Positions 46,936-59,817 of a DNA stretch of 64,000 nucleotides are shown in pieces (the stretch's first letter is position 1; every line of letters starts with the position of its first letter). Source of the DNA: Delphinus delphis. Taxonomy: Eukaryota; Chordata; Mammalia; Artiodactyla; Delphinidae. A program made the position numbers and the translations under genes. The notes beneath the pieces are model-generated. The model saw only the letters and a list, made by a program, of their open reading frames with translations, was not told the DNA's origin and did not search any database. The stretch is taken from NCBI RefSeq assembly GCF_949987515.2, contig NC_082688.1, forward strand, positions 79,054,731 to 79,118,730. Direction: 5' to 3'.

Positions 46936-47689
46936 AAATTAATTTTTTCATGGGTGTGGGATTATTCCTGTTTGTCATACTTCTGTGTATAAATATTCTA
47001 TTCTGAAATGCCCTTCTTCTCTACCAAACACCTAAATACTCACTATATTAGATCTCACATACTTTGGAAAGCATTACAGAGCTCACAAAACAGTAAGGGA
47101 TGTCCTCCATGAACCATAACACCAAAAACAAAAATCCTCAGAAAACACAAAGCAGTTCAAAAAACTTTGAGCTAAATCTGGAGTGGAAAATCCACACAGA
47201 AACCATGGCTTCCCTAGAGGTGTGCTCAATCCAGAAACCTCGAAATTTGCTGGTTACCAGTCCCTCCGTGGAAAAGAATTTAGTTCTGACAAGTCAAGGA
47301 GTATGTTACACATACTGAAATGTTACACATTAAGACAGGTATCGAAAATAACTCTCCTCATGGAAGGGGGCACAGGAAAACTTGCATGCTGGGCAAATGA
47401 AGCAAAAAGAAAGGCAGGCTGTGTTTGTTGGACTTAGGTGGGGAAAGTAATATTGTCTTCCCTAATAATTTGTATCCCTAGCCCTTCTCTCACCCAGTCC
47501 TGAAATTTGAATTATTCCACACTCTCATACAGTGAAATCTACATCCAAGAGACAAAATTTAAAGTTCTGTTTCCAGATTAGTACCCTAGTACTGGCAGAA
47601 ACAAAGGTTAATCAACTCAGTGCAGGCTTTGAAGATTCCCAAAATGAAAGTTCCAACAAATAGCTCATAATTAAATCTAGGAAATGTGA
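46936..47689. other. No gene recognised
   Basis: No coding signal. 47100-47440 has overlapping 72- and 84-codon frames that I cannot match to anything. Confidence 0.45.
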
Positions 47690-48540
47690 GGAAACACATA
47701 ATCAAGAGTCAGAAACTACAGACTGCAGAATAAGGTACACACGGAGTATCGATACTGAAAATATAAGAAACAATGTACAAAATAAGTATGGTTATAGTGT
47801 TTAATGAAATAATGGGAAATGCAGAAAATATTATAAGGAAATGGGACAATCAAAAGTGATCAGGACTATATTTAAAGGGATACAAAATATAATCATTAAA
47901 ATTTAAAATTCATCTTATATGTTTAAATGATAAAACACAGCTACTGACGACATCAGCAAACTATAAAAGCAAAATGAAGAGATTACTCATAATACAACTC
48001 AGAATTGAAGAAAGTGAAACTATGAAAGAGAGGTTAGGTGAAACCAATGACCAAAGAGAAATCCTAAGAGCTTCTGATTGGAAATCCACACAGAATAAAG
48101 AGAAGTGGGCAAATCCAATATTCTGATTCAAATTTTTCAGAATTGATCCAAAAAAAACACAGTTTTCAGATGTAAGAAGCACAATGAATTTTTTTTTTTT
48201 TTTTGCGGTATGCAGGTCTCTCACTGTTGTGGCTTCTCCCGTTGCGGAGCACAGGCTCCGGACGCGCAGGCTCAGCGGCCATGGCTCACGGGCCCAGCCG
48301 CTCCACAGCATGTGGGATCTTCCTGGGCCGGGGCACAAACCCGTGTCCCCTGCATCGGCAGGCGGACTCTCAACCACTGCGCCACCAGGAAAGCCCCAAG
48401 CACAATGAATTTTAAAAACCTACTTTCAGTCACAGCATAGTAAACTGCAAAATATGAAAGCAAATGAGAAGATCTCACATCACCTGGAACTTTTCACTAT
48501 CAATGATGGAAGCCAATCACACTGGATGACCTCTTTACTC
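47690..48540 (+). mobile_element. Ancient L1/HAL1-type ORF1 relic, split by a SINE
   Basis: 'ggacaatcaaaagtgatcag', 'aactatgaaagagaggttag' and 'agaagcacaatgaatttt', and after the SINE 'cacagcatagtaaactgcaa' and 'atgagaagatctcacatcac', follow the old L1/HAL1 ORF1 C-terminal region in order. No open frame survives. Confidence 0.6.
48193..48397 (-). mobile_element. CHR-family SINE, minus strand
   Basis: Complete. A perfect 16-bp duplication AAGCACAATGAATTTT lies at 48177-48192 and 48398-48413, inside an ancient L1. Confidence 0.97.
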
Positions 48541-49514
48541 TGTGGTATATCTACAAGGAAGATGAAGCCACAGCCCCTACCTCATTGTCTAGTCCATCAG
48601 ATCCCTCCAACATCCCCTCTGCCACCTCTAAATCTCTCCAATCTTGCCTGTGCATTTCTATTTTCCAACTCTGTCCTTTTATCATACCATAGAAATGATG
48701 TAGAATCATTTTCTGTTTATTGCACAGCTTATTTCACAGCTTATGCAGATTGCCTCTGGTTGCCCCTCTACTCCTTGGATTTTTGTCATGAATCCAGTAA
48801 TTTCCACAGTCTCTGAAAGCCTAAATTTCTTTCAGGAGTTTTTGCTAATTCCTAAGTATTTACCTTCAGAGCTCTTATCTCTTGCTTCCTGTGTATTACT
48901 TTTATGCCTTTTATCAACTTATAGACTGCCTGCCCCCATTCAATTTCCCCCCAAATAATCACTTTCTTAAAAAATAATGAAAATTAGCCTTAGTACTACA
49001 ATTTTTTATGGAGTAGAAAGAATTGGAGAACTTTTGATTTGTACTTGGTCAGAAGTACAAATCCAACAGAAGAAGCCAGAGAGCCTGAACTGGCACTAAC
49101 TGGTTCTGGGTGAGGAAAGGCTGAAGTGAAAGCAGGGACCATGAATACATTACATAATGAAACTATGGAGAGCAACATAGTAGCGTCAGATCTGGAAATG
49201 CTGTCGCCTGGTGTGTGTGCCCTGGCCCTTTCCTGAAAACATAAGGAATTAAACACAGAGGAATTATACAGACATGAACTAGACAAATAAAAGAATTACT
49301 AAAGTTCCTAGAAGCTATATTCTTTGGTCCCAAGTATAAAACCGTAATAGGGAAGAACAAATCTGACTCCATAATACATCTGTTTCTTTTGCTTTAACCT
49401 TTATATTCTATTGCTTTTGCTACAAGTTAATTATTAAAGGGATGTTGCCTATACCTTAAGGTATACATGATGGTCCATCTCCCAAAATCCTTCCTCCCAT
49501 GCCTGAGCACTACA
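48541..49514. other. No gene recognised
   Basis: 48541-48960 is pyrimidine-rich with a 120-codon frame (48454-48816) that starts in the L1 relic and looks like no known protein. The rest is unassigned. Confidence 0.45.
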
Positions 49515-50070
49515 CTAAGTGTCCATTGACAGATGAATGGATAAAGAAGATGTGGCACATATATACAATGGAATATTACTCAGCCATAAAAAGAAACAAA
49601 ACTGAGTTATTTGTAGTGAGGTGGATGGACCTAGAGTCTGTCATACAGAGTGAAGTAAGTCAGAAAGAGAAAAACAAATACCGTATGCTAACACATATAT
49701 ATGGAATCTGAAAAAAAAATGGTTCTGATGAACCCAGGGGCAGGACAGGAATAAAGACGCAGACGCAGAGAATGAACTTGAGGACACGGGGAGGGGGAAG
49801 GGTAAGCTGGGACGAAGTGAGAGAGTGGCATGGACACATATACACTATCAAATGTAAAACAGCTAGCTAGTGGGAAGCAGCTGCATGGCACAGGGAGATC
49901 AGCTTGGTGCTTTGTGACCACCTAGAGGTGGTGGGATAGGGAGAGTGGGAGGGAGACACAAGAGGGAGGGGATATGGGGATATATGTATATGTATAGCTG
50001 ATTCACTTTGTTATACAGCAACAACTAACACAACAATGTAAAGCAATTATACTCCAATAAAGATGTTAAA
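49515..50070 (+). mobile_element. 5'-truncated L1 3' end
   Basis: It starts in the last ORF2 codons ('aagtgtccattgacagatga'). The C-terminus is intact in frame to the natural stop (WHIYTMEYYSAIKRNKTELF ... MLTHIYGI), followed by a complete 3' UTR and an A-rich tail. It is one of the least diverged L1 3' ends here. Confidence 0.92.
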
Positions 50071-50429
50071 AAAAAATAAAATAAAATACCTTTGTTTAAG
50101 CTCACAGGAAACATTCTGACAAGGTCCACCTATGAATGGCTGCAGGAAGGAAGAAATTAGAACCAGGAAATATTTGCAACAACTTAATGCCTCTTTTTAC
50201 TTTAACTCCTCACCCCCTATAAAAGAAACTAGCATCCAAACCCCAGCAAGATGGTTCTCTGGGACACTAGTCCACCGTCTTCTCCATCTGCTGGCTTTAT
50301 TCCTTGCCCCAACAACTCATCTCTCCATTTATTGGCCTGTTATGTGGCAAGCAGTACGAGCTTGGATTCGGTAACAAATCTCCTGCTTCCCAGAAGGCAG
50401 GGTGGTGCAGGAATAACGACAAGTTTAAT

Positions 50430-50545
50430 TTATAAACTCTGCTGGTTACTTGCTATGAGATCCTCATCCTATTCTTCAACTTCTCTGAACTCAGTTTTCT
50501 CATCTGTAAAATTGTATATGGTGAGATGTTCCTGAAGAGAAGTGA
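50430..50545 (+). mobile_element. MIR fragment
   Basis: 'ggttacttgctatgagatcc', 'caacttctctgaactcagtt' and 'ttctcatctgtaaaattgta' follow the MIR core. Confidence 0.7.
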
Positions 50546-52299
50546 TATAAGATACAAAAAAATATCAGACATGTTCTATCCCTGGCAAACTGATTATCAA
50601 CCTTCACTCATTCTCCAATGTTTCTCTGCCAATCGTTTTAAGTTTGTCACCCCAATCTGCTACCTTATCAGTTCCTCATGTTTAGCTTTATTTCCTGGAC
50701 CCTGATATTCTTTAGAGATTTGTTCAAGGGTTTTCTTACCTGAGTACTTTGAATGCAAGTAACTAATGCTTGAAGTGACAGTGTCCTTTATGTGATACCA
50801 GACAGCAGATTTTGAAAAGATTTAGCAAAATGAATATTGCATTAAATGGGCTAAAAATTCTGTTGAAATCAGTAAAGGGCGGAATCTATATGGTACAGAA
50901 TAAAATAGGATGGAAGAAAATAAAGTTATCTAGAACCTAAAAGAGTAAAGAGATGATGGGGGGGACAACCCATTATATCCCTCTATTCAAACTATGTCTC
51001 CTGTGCTTTTCCAAGATGCAGGCAGTTAGGAATATTATCTAGCTCCCCAAAGAGAAGATGATGGATCTGAAGAACTAATCTTCAGAGACTTGACCTCTGA
51101 CTAGATATTATCAGAGGAGAAGACTAACTACCACAAGATTGACAATCAAACATATAGTCGAGGATATTTCCTCTTGATTTAATAGGAAAACATATCCAAA
51201 ATAGATAGGACTCACTGGGTTGTATCTACAATAACAAAGAAGTATGATCCCAAATATATAGTTTTTGTCAGTCAAATAGACCAGTTATGCTGAAGTAACA
51301 ACTCCCAAATCTGATACCTGTCCTTGCGCATAAGACAAGGACAGTGAAGACTATTTGGGTGAGCAGAGGACTCTGCCTCTCCCCTAGGGACTCTGGCTGA
51401 CAAAGTTTCCATCAACCATTAGGTGATTTGCACACACCTTTATAGCCTGTGCAAATGGAAAGACGTTCAGTGCATTCATCTTCACATATTATTCACCTGG
51501 ATATTTGCTAATTTCATGACTTAGAACTTGTGCTGTTGTTATCTTTTTTAAAGTAACATACCACATGTCACATCCACTCACTTTTTCTTGACCAAAGCAA
51601 GTTACATGAGCATGTAAAAGACTAACAGTCCTATTAAGCGCCTAGAAAAAGTGGTGAAGCAGGATATTTATGAAAGCCCTCATGACTGTCCTGTAATCTC
51701 ATAAAATTATAAATGTAATATAATGTATAAGCTACTAAGGAAAAAAACATTCTACTTGGAAATAAGTAAACATAGAGTTACATGAGACATTATGGGAGAG
51801 AAGGGTATATTTCAAGAACTGCCTATGCAATCACACTGATCTTCAAATATGGAAGAAAAAGAAAGATATTATCAGATATGTCTTTGGATAGTTAGGAAAT
51901 ATGCCCTTTCACCAAAATTTTCTTAAGGAAATACCTCCAGGTATTGAAAGCTGAATCTCAGAAAGAATTTTTGAATAGGGATATTGTTGATTAAAATGGG
52001 TGCTGACAGATCCATTTATTGATGAGGTCAGTAAATGAGAACACTCAGCGCAATACCTGCAGCTGGTTAGAATTATCTAAGTGTTGAAACAAATATACTA
52101 CATGAAATACATAACATAAAAACTCACAGCAATGTTTTCATGGTTCTAATTAGATTAATAGGATGGTAGAGGACTGAAAAGACAAAAGCATAAATACACT
52201 TCTCTTTCTAATATAATCAGATCCACAGTTATTATGGGCTATTTGAGTTATATAAAAGATTAATAACAGCTAGAGAAGTTTTAAGATAAGCAATACTAT

Positions 52300-52331
52300 T
52301 CATATATATATGTGTATATATATATATATAT
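52300..52331. repeat. (TA)n-rich microsatellite
   Basis: Alternating TA with a TGTG interruption. Confidence 0.9.
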
Positions 52332-53884
52332 GCTACACATTGATTTACTTTTTAAATTTAAAACATTCATGATTAACCCAATAAAAGATAAAAAGCTGAA
52401 TAAAACTGGGTGCTCATACCTTTTATACAAATAAAAGGAGATACAAAAGTTGAAAAGCAGGACATAGAATCCTGTGTATGATTCCAAAAATAAAGTAACA
52501 TATCGAACTTTTTCCATACGCAAATGACATGCTTAAAGTAAAATTCAAAAGTTAGAATACAACAGTGGATAAAACTATCTGCTTGATATTAATATTGTCA
52601 CCATTCTTCTCATATTTAAGTGGATAAAATTTATGGGAAATACTTAAAGTGAAATAAGAAAGTAGATTTTAATGATGAAAGGCACAGACATAACTATAAT
52701 GAATCTATTTATATCCAACATATAGCAAGGCATTCCAATATATAAAGCAAAAATTCTGTTGCAAATACTAGGAATAATGGAAAAACACAATGGTAGTGAT
52801 GTTTTAATTCACTGTTCCTATTATATGGCAGTTAAAATAAAATAAAGATACAGGAAATCAGTAATACATAAAACGTGGGATTTGGTTCCATTTATATGTT
52901 TTTCCTACTTTTATTATTTTCCTTTGTGTCAGCTAATGAGCTTAAGTTAGCTGAGTGTTTTAAGCCATAGCAGAGCTTTTCTCAGGCATAGTGACTTAAG
53001 ACTCAGCTAATAATAGTACTGGCACCCTTATCATGCATGGCAGAAATCTCTGAAGCCACAAGTCTTTTAAAAATTATCTCAAAATTCGAAACATATGTTC
53101 TTGGATATGCCTGCTCAAATAATTTCAGCATAATTTAATCAACATTCTACTCCTCTCCCTGTTCACGTGTTAATTAACCAAGTGGCTTGTATCCATTATT
53201 CTTTCTGATTTTTATAATTTGTTTACTACATTATTTGGTTATGGTCTTGGACTGAACTGATTTCTTAGAAAAGATTTTCTAAAAGCATGAAAAGGTAGCA
53301 TTCTATACTTCTGAGAAGATGACAAGTTCATTCTCACGAAAACTGGAGAGCCAAAAGGCATTAATGTATTGATTGATGTCCCATTGTCTTCAATAGCATT
53401 GTTGTTTTGTGATGAAAAAGCCAAATACTACATTTGATCTCAGTAAATTCCCTCTAGTCTAAATATGTTCGATTCAAACTTCTTATGTGTGAAAAAAGGC
53501 AACTAATGTACTGTAAATGAATGAATATAAGCTAAGTTGTTGGAATTCATAATGAGAGATGAAATTAAGGACTTAATTCTGCCTCTTAGCAGTGAAATGA
53601 GTTCTAGTGAGTTGGATTATTTTTCAGTCAAAGTTTTACAAAAGTCTAAATTAGAAAACCCAAACTAAACCAAATTATAAACCATGTGTGAAATATAAAT
53701 GCAAATTTATTTTGAGAAAGTAAACTAATATTTGATTGATTGGAACATGAGCATGGAAGACTGCGATTTTTAATTCCTTAAGTGTCATAAGTTGAATGGT
53801 AATACATGTTTTTATTTCTGTGAAAATTTGTTTCCATGATGACTAGAAATTTTTAGGCCCAACCGTATCTTAGCAATTGTAAGA

Positions 53885-54000
53885 TCTAATTCCTCATTTT
53901 CCACAAGGACAATAGTAGCCTGGAGAAGTACCTCCTCCAAGACCATACAGCTGGCCCAGAGACTGGAACCTGGGCTTTAGTCCTTTTCTTTCCAGAGATC
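53885..54000 (-). mobile_element. MIR fragment, minus strand
   Basis: 'tcctcattttccacaaggac', 'caagaccatacagctggccc', 'agagactggaacctgggctt' and 'tagtccttttctttccagag' match reverse-complemented MIR. Confidence 0.75.
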
Positions 54001-54063
54001 TAAAGATCACTGGCATCTCTTATTATCTGACTTGTCAAACATATTTGGGGCTAGTAAATTTTA

Positions 54064-55091
54064 TTTTATTATTTATTTATTTTTAATTCCTGTATTCTTT
54101 TATTTATTTTTAACATCTTTATTGGAGTATAACTGCTTTAAATGGTGTGTTAGTTTCTGCTTTATAACAAAGTGAATCACCTATACATATACATATATCC
54201 CCATATCTCCTCCCTCTTGCGTCTCCCTCTCACCCTCCCTATCCCACCCCTCTAGGTGGTCACAAAGCACCAAGCTGATCTCCCTGTGCTATGTGGCTGC
54301 TTCCCACTAGCTATCTATTTTACGTTTGGTAGTGTATATATGTCCATGCCACTCTCTCACGTTGTCCCAGCTTACCCTTCCCCCTCCCTGTGTCTTCAAA
54401 TCCATTCTCTACATCTGCGTCTTTATTCCTGTCCTGTCCCTAGGTTCTTCAGAACCATTTTTAAGCTTCCATATATATGCAAATCGAAACTACAATGAGG
54501 TATCACCTCACACCAGTCAGAATGGCCATGATCAAAAAAATCTACAAACAATAAATGCTGGAGAGGGTTTGGAGAAGAGGGAACCCTCTTGCACTGTTGG
54601 TGGGAATGTAAATTGATAAAGCCACTGTGGAGAACAGTATGCAGGGTCCTTAAAAAACTAAAAATAGAACTACCATATGACCCAGCAATCCCACTACTGG
54701 GCATATACCCTGAGAAAAACCATAATTCAAAAAGAGTCATGTACCACAATGTTCATTGCAGCTCTATTTACAATAGCCAGGACATGGAAGCAACCTAAGT
54801 GTCCATCGACAGATGAATGGATAAAGAAGATGTGGCACATATATACAATGGAATATTACTCAGCCATAAAAAGAAACAAAATTGAGTTATTTGTAGTGAG
54901 GTGGATGGACCTAGAGTCTGTCACAGAGTGAAGTCAGAAAGAGAAAAACAAATACCATATGCTAACACATATATATGGAATCTAAAAAAATGTTTTTTAA
55001 ATGGTTCTGACGAACCTAGGTGCAGGACAGGAATAAAGATGCAGACGTAGAGAATGGACTTGAGGACATGGGGTGTGGAAAGGGTAAGCTA
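54064..55091 (-). mobile_element. Twin-primed L1 with inverted 5' segment
   Basis: 54064-54466 is the L1 3' UTR in reverse orientation behind a T-rich tail. From about 54478 to 55091 the L1 sequence is in plus orientation (end of ORF2 and the start of the 3' UTR). A perfect 16-bp duplication GGGCTAGTAAATTTTA (54048-54063 and 55092-55107) shows a single insertion. About 90 bp of 3' UTR is present in both arms as an inverted copy. The 84- to 108-codon frames are ORF2 remnants or shadows. Confidence 0.92.
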
Positions 55092-55107
55092 GGGCTAGTA
55101 AATTTTA

Positions 55108-55960
55108 AAACGACCTTTGGAAATATCAGAACTGTATTTTATCAGAAAAAATTCTATGAGGACTATTCATAAAGGAATGGAGACAGTGTGTTAGTGTTGG
55201 AACTTCCAAACACGGAAAAAAGGGCAGGAGGGGAGGAATAAATGTTTGACCTGGAGAAGCAGACAATATGATTAACGAAGGGCCAGGCTGGAAGCACTCC
55301 TATGAGGATCTATGGAAGAACCACGTAACATCCAGATCAGGACATGACAGGTCTCAAAAGTCAGGAATTCATGAAGGAAAAGGTGCAGCATCTTCAGATG
55401 CGGGTAGGAAATGAGGCAGAAGAGAGCACTGCCTGCCAAACTGCAAAGTGAGTACTGCACAGAAGTGCTCTGCAGAGGAAGGAAGCTGCAGGTGTCCCTT
55501 GATGGGCTGGTGGAGCTATGTTCGATGGCCACGCCCTAGAAAGGTATGTGAGCCCAAGAGCCAGTAAGGAGTTAGAAGTGACATGACTGTGTGATGATAT
55601 TTGCATGCAAGCAGAACTATTTTATGATTAAGATCACTGAAATGAATAACAAATCCGCCCTCAGTGTGGGGAGTTTTCAGTCCTGCATTATGTGAATTTG
55701 AGAAGAGGCCTGAACAGGTATGTCTGATACTGTGGGTCCATTGCAAGGCACTCAAAGACACAGGTGCTCCCCACGCCCAGCATATTCACTGCTCTGAAGG
55801 GTGAGGAAAGTGGTGGAGGAGGGAAAGGATTCCTACTGGCTGACCAAGTCACCTTAAGGAGTATCAGTCACTTCAGTTCCCTGTAAAGTCCCTGGCTTTT
55901 ACATCTTTTGTTTGTTTTAGGCACAGACTGAGTTTGTGTCTGCTCTCAATTAAGTGTCAG
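55108..55960. other. No gene recognised
   Basis: Moderately GC-rich between 55250 and 55560. Overlapping minus-strand frames of 70-86 codons there are not recognisable. Confidence 0.45.
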
Positions 55961-56372
55961 GAAAAGAGATACACAAGAGATACATATCGAGAGAGATTAA
56001 TGCAGAGAAACATACAAATAAACACAGAGAAGAGGCCACACAAAGATACAGAGAACCAAAGAGAAAACATACTGAGACACAGAGAGACAGGCAAAGAGAT
56101 GCACACACACAGGCATAAACACACAGATATGCTACACATACAGAGGGACACCGAGACATAGAAGAGATATACAGAGATACAAAGCTATGCAGAAGGACAA
56201 TGAGAGACAAAGAGAAACAGAAAGGGAAACTCAGAGACACACGCAGGCATGAAGACTTACATGCAGAGACAGAGATATGCGTAGAGACAGTAATGCAGGC
56301 AACTCACACATAGAGGCACACGTGGAAAGATACAACAGGAAGAGATACAGGCAGGGAGAGTCACACTGAGAT
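55961..56372. repeat. Degenerate GAGACA/AGATAC-type purine-rich array
   Basis: About 410 bp in which short units such as GAGACACAGAGA, AGAGATACA and AGGCA recur irregularly. One strand is nearly free of T and the other is long Ser/Leu/Cys-coding in three frames, which explains the 96-codon minus-strand frame. Confidence 0.85.
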
Positions 56373-58599
56373 CCAAATTTGTGGTTTTTCAACAGTCCAT
56401 AAAATTGTGCATGCCAGGGCCTCAGTCACACCTGCCTTATCAGAATTGCCAGGGCTGAAGCCAGGAATGCGTTGTTTTAAAGACAGAAATTTCTGTCATG
56501 TACCCTTCACTGGAAATCCTTTATGTTAAATCTTCATCACTCCCAAAGTAATGTGCCGATCAGTTGTTCCTCTCAATCTGAAAGAGCCTTACCAGTATGC
56601 TAGAAATTTTTTACCGTTTTTCAACGATTTAGTTTGTTGCTTCTGCCCAATTTTAGCTTTTTTTTTGTCAAATCGATTTGTAACAATTATTTTCTACCTA
56701 GACTTTTCATTCTCATTTATTTTAGCTTTGTAATATTTTAGGTTCTCAGGTTTCACCGTTACCTACTTTTATTATTTTTGTTTTCAGTCTTTTAAAATGT
56801 TGTAGCATTATATTTATCTTAATTCTTAGGCTAGCCCTTTTTATTCTCAGCTGTGAATTATTAAATTACTTGGAATGCCTTTGATAGCAAGCACTGGAGA
56901 AGTCATGCCAAACTGGCTTAAACAGTAAAAACATTCATAGACTCTCATACTTGGAAATCCATAGGTCAGAGAGGTTTTAGGATTTACTTAATTCGATGGC
57001 TCTGTCTCCATTCCCCTGTGATTCCTAGAGAGGGAGGAGGGAGTGAGGAAAATTTCTGTGTTCATTTTCAGGCTTCATCTTCAGGCTGGTAATCGGATGG
57101 CTACAGTATTCCTAGTATATCTGCCAATGGCCAGCAAGAGAGAGTGCTCTTATGGTTTTCCGTTAAGAAGAAGGGCAAGTTTCCCAGAATCCCCTTTTCA
57201 AAATTCCCCTTACATTTATTTCGTTGGCCCAAATCTAGTCTTGCACTCCTTACTGAACCTATCTCTGTGACCAAGCACTACCGGACTCTTTTTATTAAAG
57301 GGGTGGGGGCTTAAATCAATCACCGGCAGGGGGATGGGATTTTGTTAACTGACTTAGTCTCATTAGAGCTCACACCTGAACTGGGATCAACCTTCAAAAC
57401 CACATAGTTCCTACAATTCAGAAGAGGAACAGACATCAGAAGGAAAATTAGCAGGGAAAGGGGCAGGGTACCCAGCCAGCTGCTGGGTAGGCAATCAGTA
57501 ATATCCATTAACTATCATTATCATCATAGTCACCTTTATTTTTCTACAGGTCTTAGCACAAATAAAAATCCCAGGTACTTCACATTTATTCTGATTTTTT
57601 TAAATTAAAGTTATAGTTATGACCATCCTCTGTTTTTTTATTTTGTTTTGTTGGGTTTTTTTAACTAGGAAATTGAGAGATCTGATAAACTCTTGCCTCC
57701 TCTGTGAAATCTGTCCTGATTCTTAACCCCCAGGCAGAATTAAGGACACTCTTCCATGATGTTTCACTTGTCTTTTTGTCAGTGTTTATTGATTTATATA
57801 TTATATTATATTTATAGAGTATGCTAGGCCGGGACTCCATAGGGGTGGGACGAGACATTTATCGTTCAAGTCCCAGGATCCATTAGGGTCCCAGAATATA
57901 TTAAGGACACAATTAACATTTACTGAGTTAATTTAAATATCAGACAATTGGAATATTTATAGAGAATATTCACTGACATAAAAGATACTGTAAAGGATGA
58001 TTTCAGCTCATGATGATTCTGAGGAAAACTCACTGCTTTAAGCTACTTGGGGGAAACTGTCCAGATTTTAACAACTTACAATAAAAGCCTACCAAAAAAA
58101 AAGAAACTCCTAAAATTGAGAAATAGCTTTACAATAGAAGAATGCTGTGCTGGGGAAGGAATGTGTTGTTTTAGTGTATTATACATCCTTAAGGCAATAA
58201 ATTATGATTTTCAATACTCATAGTTCTCTCAGATGCATTTTTTTAACTTTTCATTAAAACACCTAAGAAAAAAATTCAGAACATCAGTAGGACAATGGAA
58301 GATGACTCTGATAACAGGCCTATCAACTTACAACCAAGTGCCAAAAAGTTATTTAAACTATATATATATAAATTATATTTATAATTATACATTTATATAT
58401 GTATATATAATATTGCATTCTGTTTCGTATAGAAACATAGGTATAAAATATAAAGTGGAATGGTTAGAAGACAATAACTTGTGTATAAACAAAGCCTGAG
58501 AATCACCATTTACCTGTCACAATTATAGAATTAGTGTTTAAGACTAGTTTTGTAAAACAAAATTTTAAATAATTCAAATAAGATTCAAATAGGACTATA
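56373..58599. other. Unassigned DNA, one probable old repeat
   Basis: 56880-57290 reads like an old interspersed repeat ('ccaaactggcttaaacagta', 'ccagcaagagagagtgctct', 'cctatctctgtgaccaagca') whose family I cannot name. A TA-rich run lies at 58353-58410. No gene is seen. Confidence 0.4.
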
Positions 58600-59090
58600 A
58601 ATAGACTACAACTATCCTATGGTAGATGCTGTGGATGGGTGAGCTTCCTTTCTATCCCACCTTCCTTCTACGGGACCTTCCTTCACAGAGCCTAGAGGGC
58701 ATTTCCAGACTCCTTCAGAGCTAAGATTTGGGATAAAAATTAGCTCTTACCAATCAAACAAGAGCACTGAAATTTTGGAAAGTGGAAGGGAACCAGAGGT
58801 TCTCTCTGGCCTCTTTTTCTATTTTAGCTACCGGCAAATAGGGCTGTAGAGACGAAGGCTTTCCTGCGTCAGCACCCCAGCATCCAGTTTCCCAGGTGAT
58901 GTGGTGGTGGCAACAGCAGCTGGGGCAGCAGTAGGCTCCTCGTTCCAGCTTCCTACACCTTGGATATCAGCTCAAGCACCATATTCTCCAACTCACTATT
59001 TCCAAGGTGATTTCAGAGATAGCAGGTCCTTGGATGGGTCAGTTCTCCAGTGTTCAGAAAATCATTCCCAGAGTCCCAGGTGAGAGTTTG
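58600..59090 (+). other. GC-richer island with strong cryptic splice sites
   Basis: A pyrimidine tract ending TATTTTAG (58820-58827) is followed by a 252-nt segment and then CCCAG/GTGAGA (donor GT at 59080). The segment is not open in any frame over its full length; a 60-codon frame starts at 58901. The surroundings may be an old repeat, so this is at most a candidate noncoding or repeat-derived exon. Confidence 0.3.
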
Positions 59091-59787
59091 CTTCTCTAGA
59101 AATTCTAACAAATTTTTATATCAAAAGCTGTCTTACTTTTTATATTCTATATGAAATGTTGACATAATATACCTATCAGAAGCAAGAAAAGGTTAGAGCA
59201 AAGAAAATGTGGGAAATATGGTAAAACAAGATGCATAGCATCAGAAAATATTACTTGAAATAACAGAAATAAGATCAAATATAGGAATGACGGTAATCAA
59301 TAAAATATCTAAGTTATTCCCTCCTTTAATAATGAAACACACTCCTATAATGTGTCAAATCAATTTATAAATGTTGATGATTGTAAGAAACCTACCTATA
59401 GCTGTGGAACAAAAATGTAGAATGATAAGCAAAAATATCCTTGATGAGAAGATAAAGCTTCTTTGCTTTCATTCTCACAGTGGTTGCAGTGTTGATATCC
59501 AAGAAAATAGAATTCTATTTTAAAAGCATTAAATAGAAGAAATATTATATATTCAGTGGAAATATGAGTCATGAACATTTATGATCCTAATAACATTGAC
59601 TCTAAAAAATGAGGGTCAGTCATGTTTTGTGAAAATTCAATTCCTTAAAACTCTACAATACCATGGTAAATAATTCAAAAGTTGTCATAAGATGAAAAGT
59701 TTCAATATGAACTAATTATGTACAAAGTCAGTCTCCTCTCTAACATTTCGCTTAATACAAGCCTTCCTAACCACTGACTCAACTTTG
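59091..59787. other. No gene recognised
   Basis: AT-rich, no assignable feature. Confidence 0.5.
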
Positions 59788-59813
59788 TTAATTCAAAATG
59801 TTAATTCAAAATG
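59788..59813. repeat. 13-bp tandem duplication
   Basis: TTAATTCAAAATG occurs twice in direct succession, four bases before a SINE insertion. Confidence 0.9.
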
Positions 59814-59817
59814 TTCA

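Larger units (their letters stand above)
50076..53884. other. Mostly single-copy-like DNA, no gene recognised
   Basis: Contains a MIR piece (50430-50545), an eight-base G run near 50958, a small hairpin (51318-51344) and a TA-rich run (52300-52331). No supported coding or RNA feature is seen. Confidence 0.5.

Noticed and set aside
48454..48816. 120-codon plus-strand frame
   Set aside because: It begins in an ancient L1 relic, has no recognisable domain and sits in pyrimidine-rich DNA where stops are rare.
55950..56240. 96-codon Ser/Leu/Cys-rich minus-strand frame
   Set aside because: It is the complement of the GA-rich simple repeat, open in more than one frame for compositional reasons.
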